Of a stretch of DNA of 64,000 nucleotides, positions 19,790 to 28,777 are shown in pieces. Every line of letters starts with the position of its first letter. The stretch's first letter is position 1. The position numbers were made by a program, and so were the translations under genes. The notes beneath the pieces are model-generated. The model did not search any database. It had not been told where the DNA came from and worked only from the letters and a program-made list of their open reading frames with translations. Source of the DNA: Paenibacillus oenotherae (GTDB lineage Bacteria; Bacillota; Bacilli; Paenibacillales; Paenibacillaceae). The DNA lies in contig NZ_JAHZIJ010000001.1 in assembly GCF_019443105.1 (NCBI RefSeq), positions 62,001 through 126,000 on the forward strand, in the 5' to 3' direction.

Positions 19790-20503
19790 TCACTGCTCTC
19801 CTTGCGTCGCCGTCGATTCGTATACCGTCCTATAAACCATATTGCCGATGGCATTGCCGATTGTCGTTGCTGCTCCCGCATACGCATGAACCGCGCCGAA
19901 GCGCTGCGATTGACTGGCTCCGATGATGATCGCATCTGTAGTTGTGCCGGTTGCCCCCCGCCCGTTGTCCGGATCGGTAATTCCGAGATCCGTTAGAGCT
20001 GCCGTCTTCGCCTCTGTCGCAGTAATTACAGCATTGACCATAGCCGATGGCGTCATGCTGCCGTCAATGAACAGCATAATATTGATCGTCCCTGGTTTGT
20101 ACGCAGAGAATACTTCCCGGCTCATCCCCGATCTCGCTGCATTTCCAGTACCTGATGTCGCGATGCAAACAATATTGAAGCGGTCGCCCTCGGCTTCCGC
20201 GATAGAGGCATGCGTCAGCTTGGCCGCTGTCAGCAGACCAATCGTGGAGGAGGGTGAATAACCCCACTCCCTCAGCATGGACCTTACATCATCGGCAGGA
20301 TCATTGCCGTAATAGCTAACGGGAACCTTCCAGTTGACAAAGCTGTCCCCGTGACCGAACCCGCCCCCATACACCGCGCTGCTCAGTGTCTGCAACGGCT
20401 CGTGCAATTGAACGCCGATTCTGTCATCCACAAATTCCACCGACAGGCCCGGCCACAGAAGTGATTCGTACCGTCCGTTTCCGCTTCGGAACGGCTGGGT
20501 CAT
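19790..20503 (-). CDS. cbiZ: Adenosylcobinamide amidohydrolase CbiZ
   Basis: 237 residues; the ATG at 20503 overlaps the cobQ stop as ATGA, so translation is likely coupled. The CbiZ/PF01955 pattern is visible: SSAVYGGGFGHGDSFVNWKV near 41-60, a mid-protein GLLTAAKL, FNIVCIATSGTGNAARSG, PGTINIMLFIDG and GTTTDAIIIGAS. CbiZ cleaves the aminopropanol side chain of adenosylcobinamide (and of pseudo-B12), returning adenosylcobyric acid to the pathway so that the lower ligand can be rebuilt. It is the last gene of the cobalamin operon. Its stop codon is followed at once by the 9-bp microsatellite. Confidence 0.9.
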   Translation of the reverse strand: MTQPFRSGNGRYESLLWPGLSVEFVDDRIGVQLHEPLQTLSSAVYGGGFGHGDSFVNWKVPVSYYGNDPADDVRSMLREWGYSPSSTIGLLTAAKLTHASIAEAEGDRFNIVCIATSGTGNAARSGMSREVFSAYKPGTINIMLFIDGSMTPSAMVNAVITATEAKTAALTDLGITDPDNGRGATGTTTDAIIIGASQSQRFGAVHAYAGAATTIGNAIGNMVYRTVYESTATQGEQ

Positions 20504-22158
20504 CGCTGGGCCGCCTCCAGTCCCATTATCTCTTTCAGGAGCCTGATGTCAACATGCTCGCGCACATGCTTCGCCAGTCTCTGGAAGGATTGCTCCCGGC
20601 GCTCCTGCACGCGGGTACCGACCGGAATCTCTGACCATCCAAGGTCTCGGCGCATGCGGTTCAGCCAGCCTCTCCGGAGATCGTCATTATGAAGCACGCC
20701 ATGGAGGAAAGTCCCCCACACTCGTCCATCCTCCGACACACAGCCTTCCTCATAACTCGCGTTTGCGTGCGCCTCTTGATCCCCCTGCTCTCCGCTTCTA
20801 TCCTCTACCCGTGAATTGCACAATCGAAAAGGACGCCTGGCCGCAACAGCCAAGCCCTCTGCTTCGCCACTGCTCCAATCATGCAGCCACTGCACCTCAC
20901 CCATGTGGATCTCATAGCCATCAACGGCATATTCACCAGCCATCCCGGGCAGCTTCGCCGAGCCTGCTACACGCTCAGTTCTTTTCTCCGCTGCGAAGGT
21001 CACCTGAAACGGAAACCAGCCAAAGCCTTCCGTCACATCAAGATTGGATTCCGTATGAAGCGGATCAAGCATGCGCATCCCCATCATTTCATAGCCGCCG
21101 CAAATACCGACCGCATGGCCGCCATCGCGCACATGCCGCTCCAAGCGGCTGGCAAGCCCGCTCGAGTGCAGATACAGCAGATCGTCCACTGCATTTTTGC
21201 TGCCGGGAATAATAACAGCATCCGGGGTGCCCCATTGCCCTTCATTCGTGACGAAGCGCAGCTCCACATCGGGCTCGAAGCGCAGTGGATCAACATCGGT
21301 AAAATTCGAGATATGCGGCAGCCGAAGTACTGCAATGTCAAGTATTTTCTCCTTATGACCGCTTCCGTCAGAGGAATCTGAAGCAGTCGCGGCAGAAGCC
21401 GAAATCGCCGTATCAAGCGACAGCGAATCCTCATCCTCCAGGCCCACATCCGGCAAATACGGCACAACGCCAAGCACCGGCTTGCCGGTTCGCTCCTCCA
21501 GCCAGTCCAGTCCGGGCTGCAGCAGGGTTACATCACCGCGAAATTTATTGACGATGAAGCCGCATACCCGATCCCGCTCATGAGGCTCCAGCAGCTCCAG
21601 CGTGCCTACAATGGAGGCGAACATGCCGCCACGGTCAATATCCGCTACGAGCACAACAGGGGCATCCGCCCAGCCGGCAGCATTCATATTGACGATATCA
21701 CGGCTTTTCAGATTGATCTCCGCCGGGCTTCCCGCCCCTTCCAGAACGACAACGTCATACGACGAGCGCAGATTGGCAAGTGCTGCCTTCACGATGACAG
21801 ATGCTTCTGCCAGCACCTTCTCCCGGTAAACCCGCGCAGCGAAATCACCCAGCGGCTTGCCATGCACAACAACCTGGGAAACCATATCCTTCTTCGGCTT
21901 CAGCAGAATCGGATTCATATCCGTTGTCGCCAGAATACCGCACGCATCCGCCTGCATCCCCTGTGCACGGCCAATTTCCTTCCCGTCCCAGGTAACATAG
22001 GAATTGAGCGACATATTCTGCGATTTGAAAGGGGCCACCCGATAGCCCTCCTCGGTCAAAATGCGGCATAGAGCAGCGGTTATAATACTTTTGCCAACGT
22101 CAGAGGCCGTTCCCTGCACCATGATCGTCCGGGCAATAGTGGGTGATGTCAGGTTCAT
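20500..22158 (-). CDS. cobQ: Cobyric acid synthase
   Basis: 552 residues from ATG 22158; the frame is open upstream but that part overlaps cobD and is not used. The start lies one base after the cobD stop. The N-terminal dethiobiotin-synthetase-like ATPase has IMVQGTASDVGKSI (P-loop) and PFKSQNMSLNSYVT. The C-terminal glutamine amidotransferase domain has the nucleophile Cys in VGICGGYEMMG, and a His near GTFLHGVLHN. It amidates the b, d, e and g carboxylates of adenosylcobyrinic acid a,c-diamide with glutamine and ATP (CbiP/CobQ step). A short Ser/Ala-rich insertion (SASAATASDSSDGSG) lies about residue 260-275. The enzyme's substrate comes from corrin-ring synthesis genes not in the window. 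Confidence 0.95.
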   Translation of the reverse strand: MNLTSPTIARTIMVQGTASDVGKSIITAALCRILTEEGYRVAPFKSQNMSLNSYVTWDGKEIGRAQGMQADACGILATTDMNPILLKPKKDMVSQVVVHGKPLGDFAARVYREKVLAEASVIVKAALANLRSSYDVVVLEGAGSPAEINLKSRDIVNMNAAGWADAPVVLVADIDRGGMFASIVGTLELLEPHERDRVCGFIVNKFRGDVTLLQPGLDWLEERTGKPVLGVVPYLPDVGLEDEDSLSLDTAISASAATASDSSDGSGHKEKILDIAVLRLPHISNFTDVDPLRFEPDVELRFVTNEGQWGTPDAVIIPGSKNAVDDLLYLHSSGLASRLERHVRDGGHAVGICGGYEMMGMRMLDPLHTESNLDVTEGFGWFPFQVTFAAEKRTERVAGSAKLPGMAGEYAVDGYEIHMGEVQWLHDWSSGEAEGLAVAARRPFRLCNSRVEDRSGEQGDQEAHANASYEEGCVSEDGRVWGTFLHGVLHNDDLRRGWLNRMRRDLGWSEIPVGTRVQERREQSFQRLAKHVREHVDIRLLKEIMGLEAAQR

Positions 22159-22159
22159 T

Positions 22160-23287
22160 CTAAGCCTTCCCCTCTGTGTCGCTATTGGGCTGCAGCAGGT
22201 CCCGCAGCGCTTGAAGCAATTTAACATTATCCTCCCGCAGCCGGACTGCCAATCGGCAGTATGAAGCATCCAGCCCTTGGAACCGTGAGGCATCGCGGAT
22301 CAGAATCCCCCGTGAACCTAGCGCTTGCTGCAGTGAGCCCGCTGTCCAGCCGTAATGCGGCGGAATCGATACAAGCAAGTAATTGGCGGCGCTCTCATGC
22401 ACCTCAAGTCCGATAGAGGATAGTCCATCTCCCAGCCATTGCCGCTCCGCAGCAACATAATGCAGAGTGGAACGGCTGTATTCATGCTCCTCAAGCACCG
22501 CCTCGCCAATGGCCTGTGCCAGCGAATTGACGCTCCAAGGTATTTGCAGCTTCTGCAGCGCACTGATGAGCTCCGGCGTTCCAACCATATAGCCGACTCT
22601 AATGCCCGGAATCGCATAGAACTTCGTCATCGAACGGATAACAAACAGCCGCTCATGCGCTGCAGCTTCCTTCACCAAACTGTATGTATCTCCTTCAGGA
22701 ACGAAATCCATGAAAGCCTCGTCGATTACGACCCGTTCCCCTTCATGCAGCAATAAACGAATAATGGCTGGATCAACAAGCTTTCCCGTCGGATTGTTCG
22801 GCGAACCGAAAAACCAGAGCGTAGTTCCTCCCTCTATGCCTGCCTCACGAAGAGAAGCCAGCTTGCCGCGTACCATTTGTTCCGTCAAGCGAAACTCATT
22901 ATCGGCCTTCAGCACAATTGCAGCTATGCTGCTTCCGCTCTTCTCAGCGGCATCGCCATACTCGACAAAACACGGCTGGGCAAGAATCGTATGGGCGGGA
23001 CGAAGCAGCCGACACACAAGGTCAATCAGCTCTGCCGCACCGTTGCCTACAAGAATATTGGAGGACTCAACCCCATGATGCCTCGCCAGCTTGCCGCGCA
23101 GCCCGCGCACTGCCGGATCGGGATAATGACGGATCATCTCCCCGTAACGCCCTAACAGCTCGGCTACACACGGCGGCGGTCCGAAGGGATTCATATTCGC
23201 GCTGAAATCAATAAAATCATCGGCAACATCGCCATAAAGCTCTTGTGCTGTCAACAAATCACCGCCGTGACCGAATCGTTCCAGCAT
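22160..23287 (-). CDS. cobD: Threonine-phosphate decarboxylase (CobD/CobC type)
   Basis: 375 residues from ATG 23287, with AAAGGAG 9 nt upstream; an ATG at 23311 precedes that site and is rejected. Class I/II PLP aminotransferase fold: FGHGGDL N-terminus, DFSANMNPFGPP, FFGSPNNPTGKL, VVIDEAFMDF and the PLP Lys in RSMTKFYAIPGIRVGY. It decarboxylates threonine phosphate to (R)-1-amino-2-propanol phosphate, the linker that CbiB attaches. Its place between cobS and cobQ fits that role. Histidinol-phosphate aminotransferase is the closest paralogue but the context argues against it. Confidence 0.92.
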   Translation of the reverse strand: MLERFGHGGDLLTAQELYGDVADDFIDFSANMNPFGPPPCVAELLGRYGEMIRHYPDPAVRGLRGKLARHHGVESSNILVGNGAAELIDLVCRLLRPAHTILAQPCFVEYGDAAEKSGSSIAAIVLKADNEFRLTEQMVRGKLASLREAGIEGGTTLWFFGSPNNPTGKLVDPAIIRLLLHEGERVVIDEAFMDFVPEGDTYSLVKEAAAHERLFVIRSMTKFYAIPGIRVGYMVGTPELISALQKLQIPWSVNSLAQAIGEAVLEEHEYSRSTLHYVAAERQWLGDGLSSIGLEVHESAANYLLVSIPPHYGWTAGSLQQALGSRGILIRDASRFQGLDASYCRLAVRLREDNVKLLQALRDLLQPNSDTEGKA

Positions 23288-23332
23288 GAAGCAGCACTCC
23301 TTTATCCGCATAATTGTTCCACGCCCTCGACA

Positions 23333-24139
23333 CTACGGCATTAGCCATAATACGCTTAGCAAAAGAACGGATTCCAAAATTTCATTCAAGGCGCCGTACG
23401 TATCGCCCGTGAGTCCGCCAAGCTTGCGGCTCAGCCATATCGTAACGAGCAGGCCCGTCATCACCGTGATGACGGCCTGGACAGCAGTAATGGCCAGGAA
23501 GGAGGACAAGGGTATATCCAGCACCGCATAGCCGGCGGCAAGGATTCCGGCATGCAGCACGATCATGCCCAAGAGCTGCCCGTATCCAACCTCGGCGAAC
23601 ATTGCCGCAAGCCCTTCCTTGGGCCTTGCGAACGGCCACATTCCAATAGCAATTACAATCCACAGCCTGCTGTACATGCAAGCAGCCGCAACAAGAGGCG
23701 CTGCCGCTGTCCATTCTCCCCCGTCAAGCAAAGTCGCTATAACCGAGAATTTGAACAGCAGCAGCAGCAGGGCTGCAATAACACCCATCGCTCCTACGCG
23801 GCTATCCTTCATAATGTCCAGCATCCGCTCGCGTGTCCGGTGACTGAGCACACCATCTGCCGTATCCATCAGTCCGTCCAGATGAAGCGCTCCGCTTAAT
23901 GCGATCCATAGAACCAGCAATAGAACAGCCGCCGGCATGGGAGGAACATAAGCGGCGAGCAGCCACCCTGCGCAGCCTGTTATACCGCCTATAACAGCTC
24001 CGACAAGCGGATAATACACAACACTGCGCGCCAATATTTGAGGCGTGAACGGTATGGACACCGGCACCGGCACTCTGGTCATCAGTTGAAAAGCGCAGCC
24101 AACAGCTTGTAGCTGTCCCATTAACGCACGATAAACCAT
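23333..24139 (-). CDS. cobS: Adenosylcobinamide-GDP ribazoletransferase (cobalamin synthase)
   Basis: 268 residues, hydrophobic throughout with about six membrane segments. Signature motifs: FQLMTRVPVP at the N-terminus, ALHLDGLMDTADGV (metal binding) near 80-95, MKDSRVGAMGV and, at the end, KLGGLTGDTYGALNE. The enzyme joins adenosylcobinamide-GDP with alpha-ribazole(-phosphate), the last assembly step, in the membrane. ATG 24139 lies within cbiB with GGGGGTG upstream; an in-frame ATG at 24121 forms a TAATG overlap with the cbiB stop and would also give a complete protein. Confidence 0.94.
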   Translation of the reverse strand: MVYRALMGQLQAVGCAFQLMTRVPVPVSIPFTPQILARSVVYYPLVGAVIGGITGCAGWLLAAYVPPMPAAVLLLVLWIALSGALHLDGLMDTADGVLSHRTRERMLDIMKDSRVGAMGVIAALLLLLFKFSVIATLLDGGEWTAAAPLVAAACMYSRLWIVIAIGMWPFARPKEGLAAMFAEVGYGQLLGMIVLHAGILAAGYAVLDIPLSSFLAITAVQAVITVMTGLLVTIWLSRKLGGLTGDTYGALNEILESVLLLSVLWLMP

Positions 24140-25101
24140 GCAGCAAGCACCCCCGTTAGCAGCAGCAGACTGGTCAGGTATAAGAGCTTGACCATCCTAA
24201 TAATATCAAGCGGCTCAAGCTCCCTGAGCGGCCATCCCAAGCGGGCCCGCTCGCTTGCTTGGCCGAAATAGACATTGATGCCTCCAAGCTCAATTCCAAT
24301 TGCCCCGGCAGCAGCCGATTCCGGAATTCCGCTGTTGGGACTTGGATGGCGATGGGCAAAATGCCTTATGGCTCGCAGCGCCCTGCCAGCAGATAAGCCC
24401 GGTGTCAGCAGTGCAGACACCGCAAGCAGCACTCCGCTCAGCCTGGCTGGAATATAATTCAGCACATCATCCAGACGTGCGGATGCCCATCCGAAATGAA
24501 GATAACGGTCATTGCGGTATCCGACCATGGAATCCAATGTATTCCCGGCACGGTACAGCATCGCAAGCGGCGCGCCGCCAAGCAATGCGAAGAGCAGGGG
24601 CGAGATGAACGCATCGACGATATTTTCCGCTACAGTCTCGATTGCCGCCCGTGCAGCATCTCTTTCATTCATCGCCGCCGTATCCCTGCTCACAATATAG
24701 GACGTATAGGTTCTTGCTTCTGCCAGATTGCCTGCTGCCAGGGGCCGATAGACGAGCATTGCGGCATCCTTGAGCCCTTTGACAGCTATAGTTGTCGATA
24801 TAAACCACGCCGTAACCGCATATCCGAGCCAAGGGTGTATCGCCTGTGCCAGCCCTGTCACAGCCCAAAGCGCCGCAAAGGCACATGTCGTGACGGTCAG
24901 TGCCAGGACAATGCCCCGCCGCTTAAGCTGAGCAGGTCCCAGCACTTGTCCTGCAGGCCGAAGCAGCAGCTCCAGGCGGCTGATTAATTTGCCGATATGG
25001 ATGACAGGATGCGTCGGCCATCTCGGATCGCCTATGATCCAATCGATGACGATTGCCGCTGAGATGAGCAGCAGCAGTTCGGGAAGCGAGTAGAAGATCA
25101 T
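24121..25101 (-). CDS. cbiB: Adenosylcobinamide-phosphate synthase CbiB
   Basis: 326 residues from ATG 25101, which overlaps the cobU stop (ATGA) and has GGAGG 4 nt upstream. Integral membrane protein with the CbiB landmarks: DWIIGDPRWPTHPVIHIGKLI near the N-terminus, YTSYIVSRDTAAMNERDAAR, ETVAENIVDAFISPLLFAL, NTLDSMVGYRNDRY and GGINVYFGQ. It couples cobyric acid to aminopropanol phosphate made by CobD. A hydrophobic C-terminal segment ends the protein and overlaps cobS. Confidence 0.95.
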   Translation of the reverse strand: MIFYSLPELLLLISAAIVIDWIIGDPRWPTHPVIHIGKLISRLELLLRPAGQVLGPAQLKRRGIVLALTVTTCAFAALWAVTGLAQAIHPWLGYAVTAWFISTTIAVKGLKDAAMLVYRPLAAGNLAEARTYTSYIVSRDTAAMNERDAARAAIETVAENIVDAFISPLLFALLGGAPLAMLYRAGNTLDSMVGYRNDRYLHFGWASARLDDVLNYIPARLSGVLLAVSALLTPGLSAGRALRAIRHFAHRHPSPNSGIPESAAAGAIGIELGGINVYFGQASERARLGWPLRELEPLDIIRMVKLLYLTSLLLLTGVLAAWFIVR

Positions 25102-25814
25102 GCATCCTCCAAACGGAAGGCATGAGCCTTCAAATCCAATGGAAAACCGGCAACGACAAGATAAGCTTCTCCGCAAGCAGCCGCAAGACCGCGATTCAGC
25201 CTCCCGGCTTCATCACGAAACCGGCGGCCAAGCGCATAAGCGGGTACGATTCCGCTCCCAACCTCGTTGGTCACGAGGAACAAAGGGCTGCTGCAGCCCG
25301 ACACAGCATCGATAAGATCATCGATTACGTCCTTCAATTCCAGGCGGCCGGGCTGTGCGGCAGACGTTTCATTGTGAGGGGTCTCGCTCTGCAGCATATC
25401 GGCGCTCTGCTTTGTGTTCAGTTCCGCGTTCTGTTCCGCGTTCTGCTCCATACTCTGCCCCTGAGGCGGCACCGCCTCCGCTTCCTCCAGCGGCTCCAGA
25501 CGAAGCAGCCAGTTCGTAAGCCAGAGCGTCAGACAATCGACAACAATGGCAGGACGAGCACCGCCCTGCACTGCTGCCGCTTCCTGATCCAATCGCCGGA
25601 TCGCTGCTGCCAGCTCGAAGGGCTCCTCGACCGTCCGCCAAGGGAAGCCGGAAGCTGCGCGGACTTCTTGATGCCGTCCAATGCGCTCCCTCATCTCATC
25701 ATCCCATGCCTGCGAGGTCGCGATATAGACTCCGCTTGCCGCGCTTCGCATGGCATAACGCTCGGCGAAGTCGCTTTTTCCGCTTCGCGCCCCGCCTGTT
25801 ATAAATACTTTCAT
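25098..25814 (-). CDS. cobU: Bifunctional adenosylcobinamide kinase / guanylyltransferase
   Basis: 238 residues, ATG 25814 with GGGAGG upstream. P-loop ITGGARSGKS is at 5-14 and YIATSQAWDDEMRERIGRHQ is the CobU family motif with the guanylylated His. DCLTLWLTNWL is next, then FLVTNEVGSGIVP and the C-terminal VVAGFPLDLK. The enzyme phosphorylates adenosylcobinamide and then makes adenosylcobinamide-GDP. Compared with usual CobU (about 180-200 residues) there is an inserted Gln/Asn/Glu-rich, low-complexity stretch at about 117-153 containing repeated EQNAEQNAELN. It falls between conserved elements and is probably a surface loop. Confidence 0.93.
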   Translation of the reverse strand: MKVFITGGARSGKSDFAERYAMRSAASGVYIATSQAWDDEMRERIGRHQEVRAASGFPWRTVEEPFELAAAIRRLDQEAAAVQGGARPAIVVDCLTLWLTNWLLRLEPLEEAEAVPPQGQSMEQNAEQNAELNTKQSADMLQSETPHNETSAAQPGRLELKDVIDDLIDAVSGCSSPLFLVTNEVGSGIVPAYALGRRFRDEAGRLNRGLAAACGEAYLVVAGFPLDLKAHAFRLEDA

Positions 25815-25865
25815 TATCGAGCCTCCCGAACAAAGATCCCAAGGAAACTGGTTATAATATATGCC

Positions 25866-26921
25866 CTAGCCGCGCGATACCCCGGCGCTTTCGAAGGTCG
25901 CCATCTCGCGCATAATGCGCAGAGCCGCATCAATAATCGGGAAGCAGAGCACCGCTCCCGTTCCTTCGCCAAGCCGCATGTCCAGGTGAATGACCGGCGA
26001 CAGTCCGATAACTTCCAGCAGCTTCCGGTGCCCCTGCTCATGGGACAAATGCGAGCCCAGCATATAAGCCGATGATTGCGGCGACAAGGCGGCAGCAACC
26101 AATGCCGCAGCCGAGGAAATAAAACCGTCCACAACAACCGGGCACCGCTCTGCCGCCGCGCCAAGTATAACGCCGACAAGTCCGGCGATCTCAAGGCCAC
26201 CCACTTTGGAGAGCGTGTCAATCGGATCAAGCCTGTTCGGCTCGTTGCGCGCAATGGCCCGCTGCACAACCCCAATTTTATGCTGCCTGCGCTCCTCATT
26301 GATCCCGGTTCCCAGCCCCACAGCGTCCTCGACGCTTATGCCTGCCAGAACTGTACACAAGGCTGCGCTTGCCGTTGTGTTGCCGATGCCCATCTCGCCT
26401 GTTGCGAACATGCGGTACCCTTGTCCAGCCAGCTCCTTGACGATATCCGCCCCGGCGACAATAGCAGCAATCGCTTCTTCGCGCGTCATCGCCGATTCAC
26501 GTGTCATATTCGCCGTCCCCCTGCGCACCTTGCGCTGGATCAGCCGCTCATCATCCAGATCGGCATTGACGCCAATATCGACGCAGTACACGTCCGCCCC
26601 GGCGCCTCTGGCCAGCACATTGACAGCCGCTCCGCCCGCCAGAAAGTTAAGTACCATCTGCGGCGTAACCTCAGCCGGAAATGCGCTGACGCCTTCTTCG
26701 CATACTCCATGATCCCCTGCCATAACAACCACCGCTCGCTTGGACAGGTCTGCGCTCACTTCGCCTGTTATTCCGGCAATCTGGCTGGCGATCTCCTCCA
26801 GCCTGCCAAGGCTGCCCGGCGGCTTCGTCAGGCTGTTCAAGCGTTGATGCGCGTCCTCCACCGCTTCCCCATTCAACGGTTCAATCCGGGCAATAATAGA
26901 CTTCAATACCGCTTCGCTCAT
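25866..26921 (-). CDS. cobT: Nicotinate-nucleotide--dimethylbenzimidazole phosphoribosyltransferase
   Basis: 351 residues, ATG 26921 with GAGAGGAAG 8 nt upstream. CobT motifs: LTKPPGSLGRLEEIA, VMAGDHGVCEEGVSAFP, GEMGIGNTT, GLGTGI and the catalytic Glu in LDMRLGEGTGA. It makes alpha-ribazole phosphate from nicotinate mononucleotide and the lower-ligand base. In the operon it sits between the uptake genes and cobU, with gaps of 37 and 51 nt. Source of the base (DMB synthesis or uptake) is not encoded nearby. Confidence 0.96.
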   Translation of the reverse strand: MSEAVLKSIIARIEPLNGEAVEDAHQRLNSLTKPPGSLGRLEEIASQIAGITGEVSADLSKRAVVVMAGDHGVCEEGVSAFPAEVTPQMVLNFLAGGAAVNVLARGAGADVYCVDIGVNADLDDERLIQRKVRRGTANMTRESAMTREEAIAAIVAGADIVKELAGQGYRMFATGEMGIGNTTASAALCTVLAGISVEDAVGLGTGINEERRQHKIGVVQRAIARNEPNRLDPIDTLSKVGGLEIAGLVGVILGAAAERCPVVVDGFISSAAALVAAALSPQSSAYMLGSHLSHEQGHRKLLEVIGLSPVIHLDMRLGEGTGAVLCFPIIDAALRIMREMATFESAGVSRG

Positions 26922-26958
26922 TTATTTCGCTTCCTCTCTATCTTTATCCTACGCCATC

Positions 26959-27741
26959 TCAGAAAGTTTCGCCCGGCTGAAGCAGCAGCTGCGGCACTCC
27001 AGTAGCCGGATGCGGCAGAACGACCGCCCTCGCTCTGAATACCCGCTGGATAAGCTCTGGTACGACCACCATGGAAGGAGGCCCGAACGCCTCCACACAG
27101 CCCTCGTTCAATACAAGCAATTCATCGCAATAATGCGCAGCCAGATTCAAATCATGCAGGACAGCGACAACCGTCATGCTCCGCTCCCGCTGCCAGCTCT
27201 TGACGGTATCGAGCAGCTGCACCTGATACCCGATATCGAGATAGGTGGTAGGCTCATCGAGCAGCAGCAGCCGCGGCTCCTGAACCATTACCTTGGCTAG
27301 CGCAACGCGCTGGCGTTCGCCGCCGCTAAGCTCGTCGATGCGCCGATGTTGAAGCTCCAGCAGCCCCATCGCCGCCAAAGCATCGTCAATCAGCGCCTCG
27401 ACATCCTTTTTCTCCTCGCCAAGCCAGTTCTGGAACGGAAATCGGCCCATCATAATAACTTCCCTGACATTGAAGCCGGCAGAGGCCAGCCCGCCCTGCT
27501 GCAGCACTGCCAGCCACTTGGCCAGCTCCTTGCGCCCGTAAGAGTCAGCAGTCCTTCCTTCCAGCCGGACCTCGCCCGATGTTGGCGATTCCACACCTGA
27601 CAGCAGACGGATAAGCGTCGATTTGCCGACCCCGTTAGGCCCGATGATGCCGTACATCCGGCCCGCTTCCATAGTGAAGCTGATATCCTTCAGAATCGTC
27701 GTTTTTCCTATCGTTTTTTCCAGATGCTGTACCTCAATCAT
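26959..27741 (-). CDS. btuD: B12/siderophore-type ABC transporter ATP-binding protein (BtuD-like)
   Basis: 260 residues from ATG 27741 (GGGAGGG 5 nt upstream, ATGA overlap with the permease); the open frame upstream runs inside the permease gene and is not used. Walker A GPNGVGKST at 34-42, ABC signature LSGGERQR, Walker B LLLLDEPTTYLD and the switch His in AVLHDLN. FecE/BtuD subfamily. With the neighbouring permease and binding protein under a cobalamin riboswitch it almost certainly powers corrinoid import; the substrate is inferred from context because the family also serves ferric siderophores. Confidence 0.92.
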   Translation of the reverse strand: MIEVQHLEKTIGKTTILKDISFTMEAGRMYGIIGPNGVGKSTLIRLLSGVESPTSGEVRLEGRTADSYGRKELAKWLAVLQQGGLASAGFNVREVIMMGRFPFQNWLGEEKKDVEALIDDALAAMGLLELQHRRIDELSGGERQRVALAKVMVQEPRLLLLDEPTTYLDIGYQVQLLDTVKSWQRERSMTVVAVLHDLNLAAHYCDELLVLNEGCVEAFGPPSMVVVPELIQRVFRARAVVLPHPATGVPQLLLQPGETF

Positions 27742-28775
27742 GACGACCCTCCCTGCTGAACCTTGCGCCGATATAACAGGTAAGCGAAGAATGGCGCGCC
27801 GATCAGGGCAGTGACAACGCCGAGCGATATTTCTTTGGGACTTAGCGCCATTCTTGCAAGCGTATCTGCCCACAGCAGATAAATGCCGCCGCCAATTGCC
27901 GATAACGGGATTAGAATGCGGTAATCCGGCCCCACAAGCAGCCGCAGCATATGCGGCACGACCAGGCCGACAAAGCCGACAACACCTGCGATAGAGACAG
28001 CAGCAGCCGTCAGCAGCGTTGATGTTATGAGTACAATCAGCTTCGTTCGTTCCACATTAATCCCCATATGCGCCGCATGCCTCTCCCCGAATACAAACAG
28101 ATTGAGCGGCTGCGCGTAACGCAGCAGTATGGGCAATCCAACGATCAGGAAAGGCAGCACCACTTGCGAATGCTCCCAGCCGCGGGCACTCAAGCTGCCC
28201 AGCAGCCAGAACATAATTTCATTCACAACGCCCTGTGACAGCGACACCATGAAGGTTACGAAAGCGCCGAGAAAAGCCTGGACGATGACACCGGATAGAA
28301 TCAAGGTCTCAATATTCATGACGCCTCGGGCGCGAGCCAGCGCAAAGACGATTACTAACGCTATAATGCCGGTGAAGAAAGCGACGATGGGCACAGACCA
28401 TATTCCGACAACGGTCTGATAACCGAATAGAATGAGAAAAGCCGCTCCGACTGAGCAGCCTGAAGCGACACCTAACGTAAAGGGATCTGCCAGCGGATTG
28501 CGGAGCACGCCTTGGAAGCCCGCTCCTGCGAGCGATAAGCAGGCGCCTACCAGTATGGCCAGCAGAATGCGGGACAGCCTTAGTTCCGTTACAATCGCGA
28601 TCGAGCCGGCATCCCATTGGCCGGCACCTCCGTCCATCCAGGGAAGCTGGTGAACAAGTATGCCCCATACGTCGTTTATCGGCAAGCCCGACGATCCGAT
28701 TGACAAACTTATAACGATAGATGCGGCAAGGAGGAGCAGGGCTGCTCCTCCATACATGAAAAGTTTAAGTTTCAT
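27738..28775 (-). CDS. btuC: FecCD-type ABC transporter permease (BtuC-like)
   Basis: 345 residues, ATG 28775, two bases after the binding-protein gene stop. Around ten membrane helices. Family motifs: LRLSRILLAILVGACLSLAG, FQGVLRNPLADPFTLGVASG, MNIETLILSGVIVQ, and GVVGFVGLVVPHMLRLLVGPDYR near the ATPase-coupling loop; C-terminal end EISLGVVTALIGAPFFAYLL. It forms the corrinoid channel with BtuD. Confidence 0.93.
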   Translation of the reverse strand: MKLKLFMYGGAALLLLAASIVISLSIGSSGLPINDVWGILVHQLPWMDGGAGQWDAGSIAIVTELRLSRILLAILVGACLSLAGAGFQGVLRNPLADPFTLGVASGCSVGAAFLILFGYQTVVGIWSVPIVAFFTGIIALVIVFALARARGVMNIETLILSGVIVQAFLGAFVTFMVSLSQGVVNEIMFWLLGSLSARGWEHSQVVLPFLIVGLPILLRYAQPLNLFVFGERHAAHMGINVERTKLIVLITSTLLTAAAVSIAGVVGFVGLVVPHMLRLLVGPDYRILIPLSAIGGGIYLLWADTLARMALSPKEISLGVVTALIGAPFFAYLLYRRKVQQGGSS

Positions 28776-28777
28776 TA

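Noticed and set aside
19681-19935. Frameshifted C-terminus of cbiZ reading into the microsatellite
   Set aside because: The normal cbiZ frame ends in a complete family-like C-terminus before the repeat, so a frameshift is not required; kept only as a note on the microsatellite.
25122-26075. Plus-strand 317-residue open frame over cobU and cobT
   Set aside because: Antisense to two clear cobalamin genes; no supporting signals.
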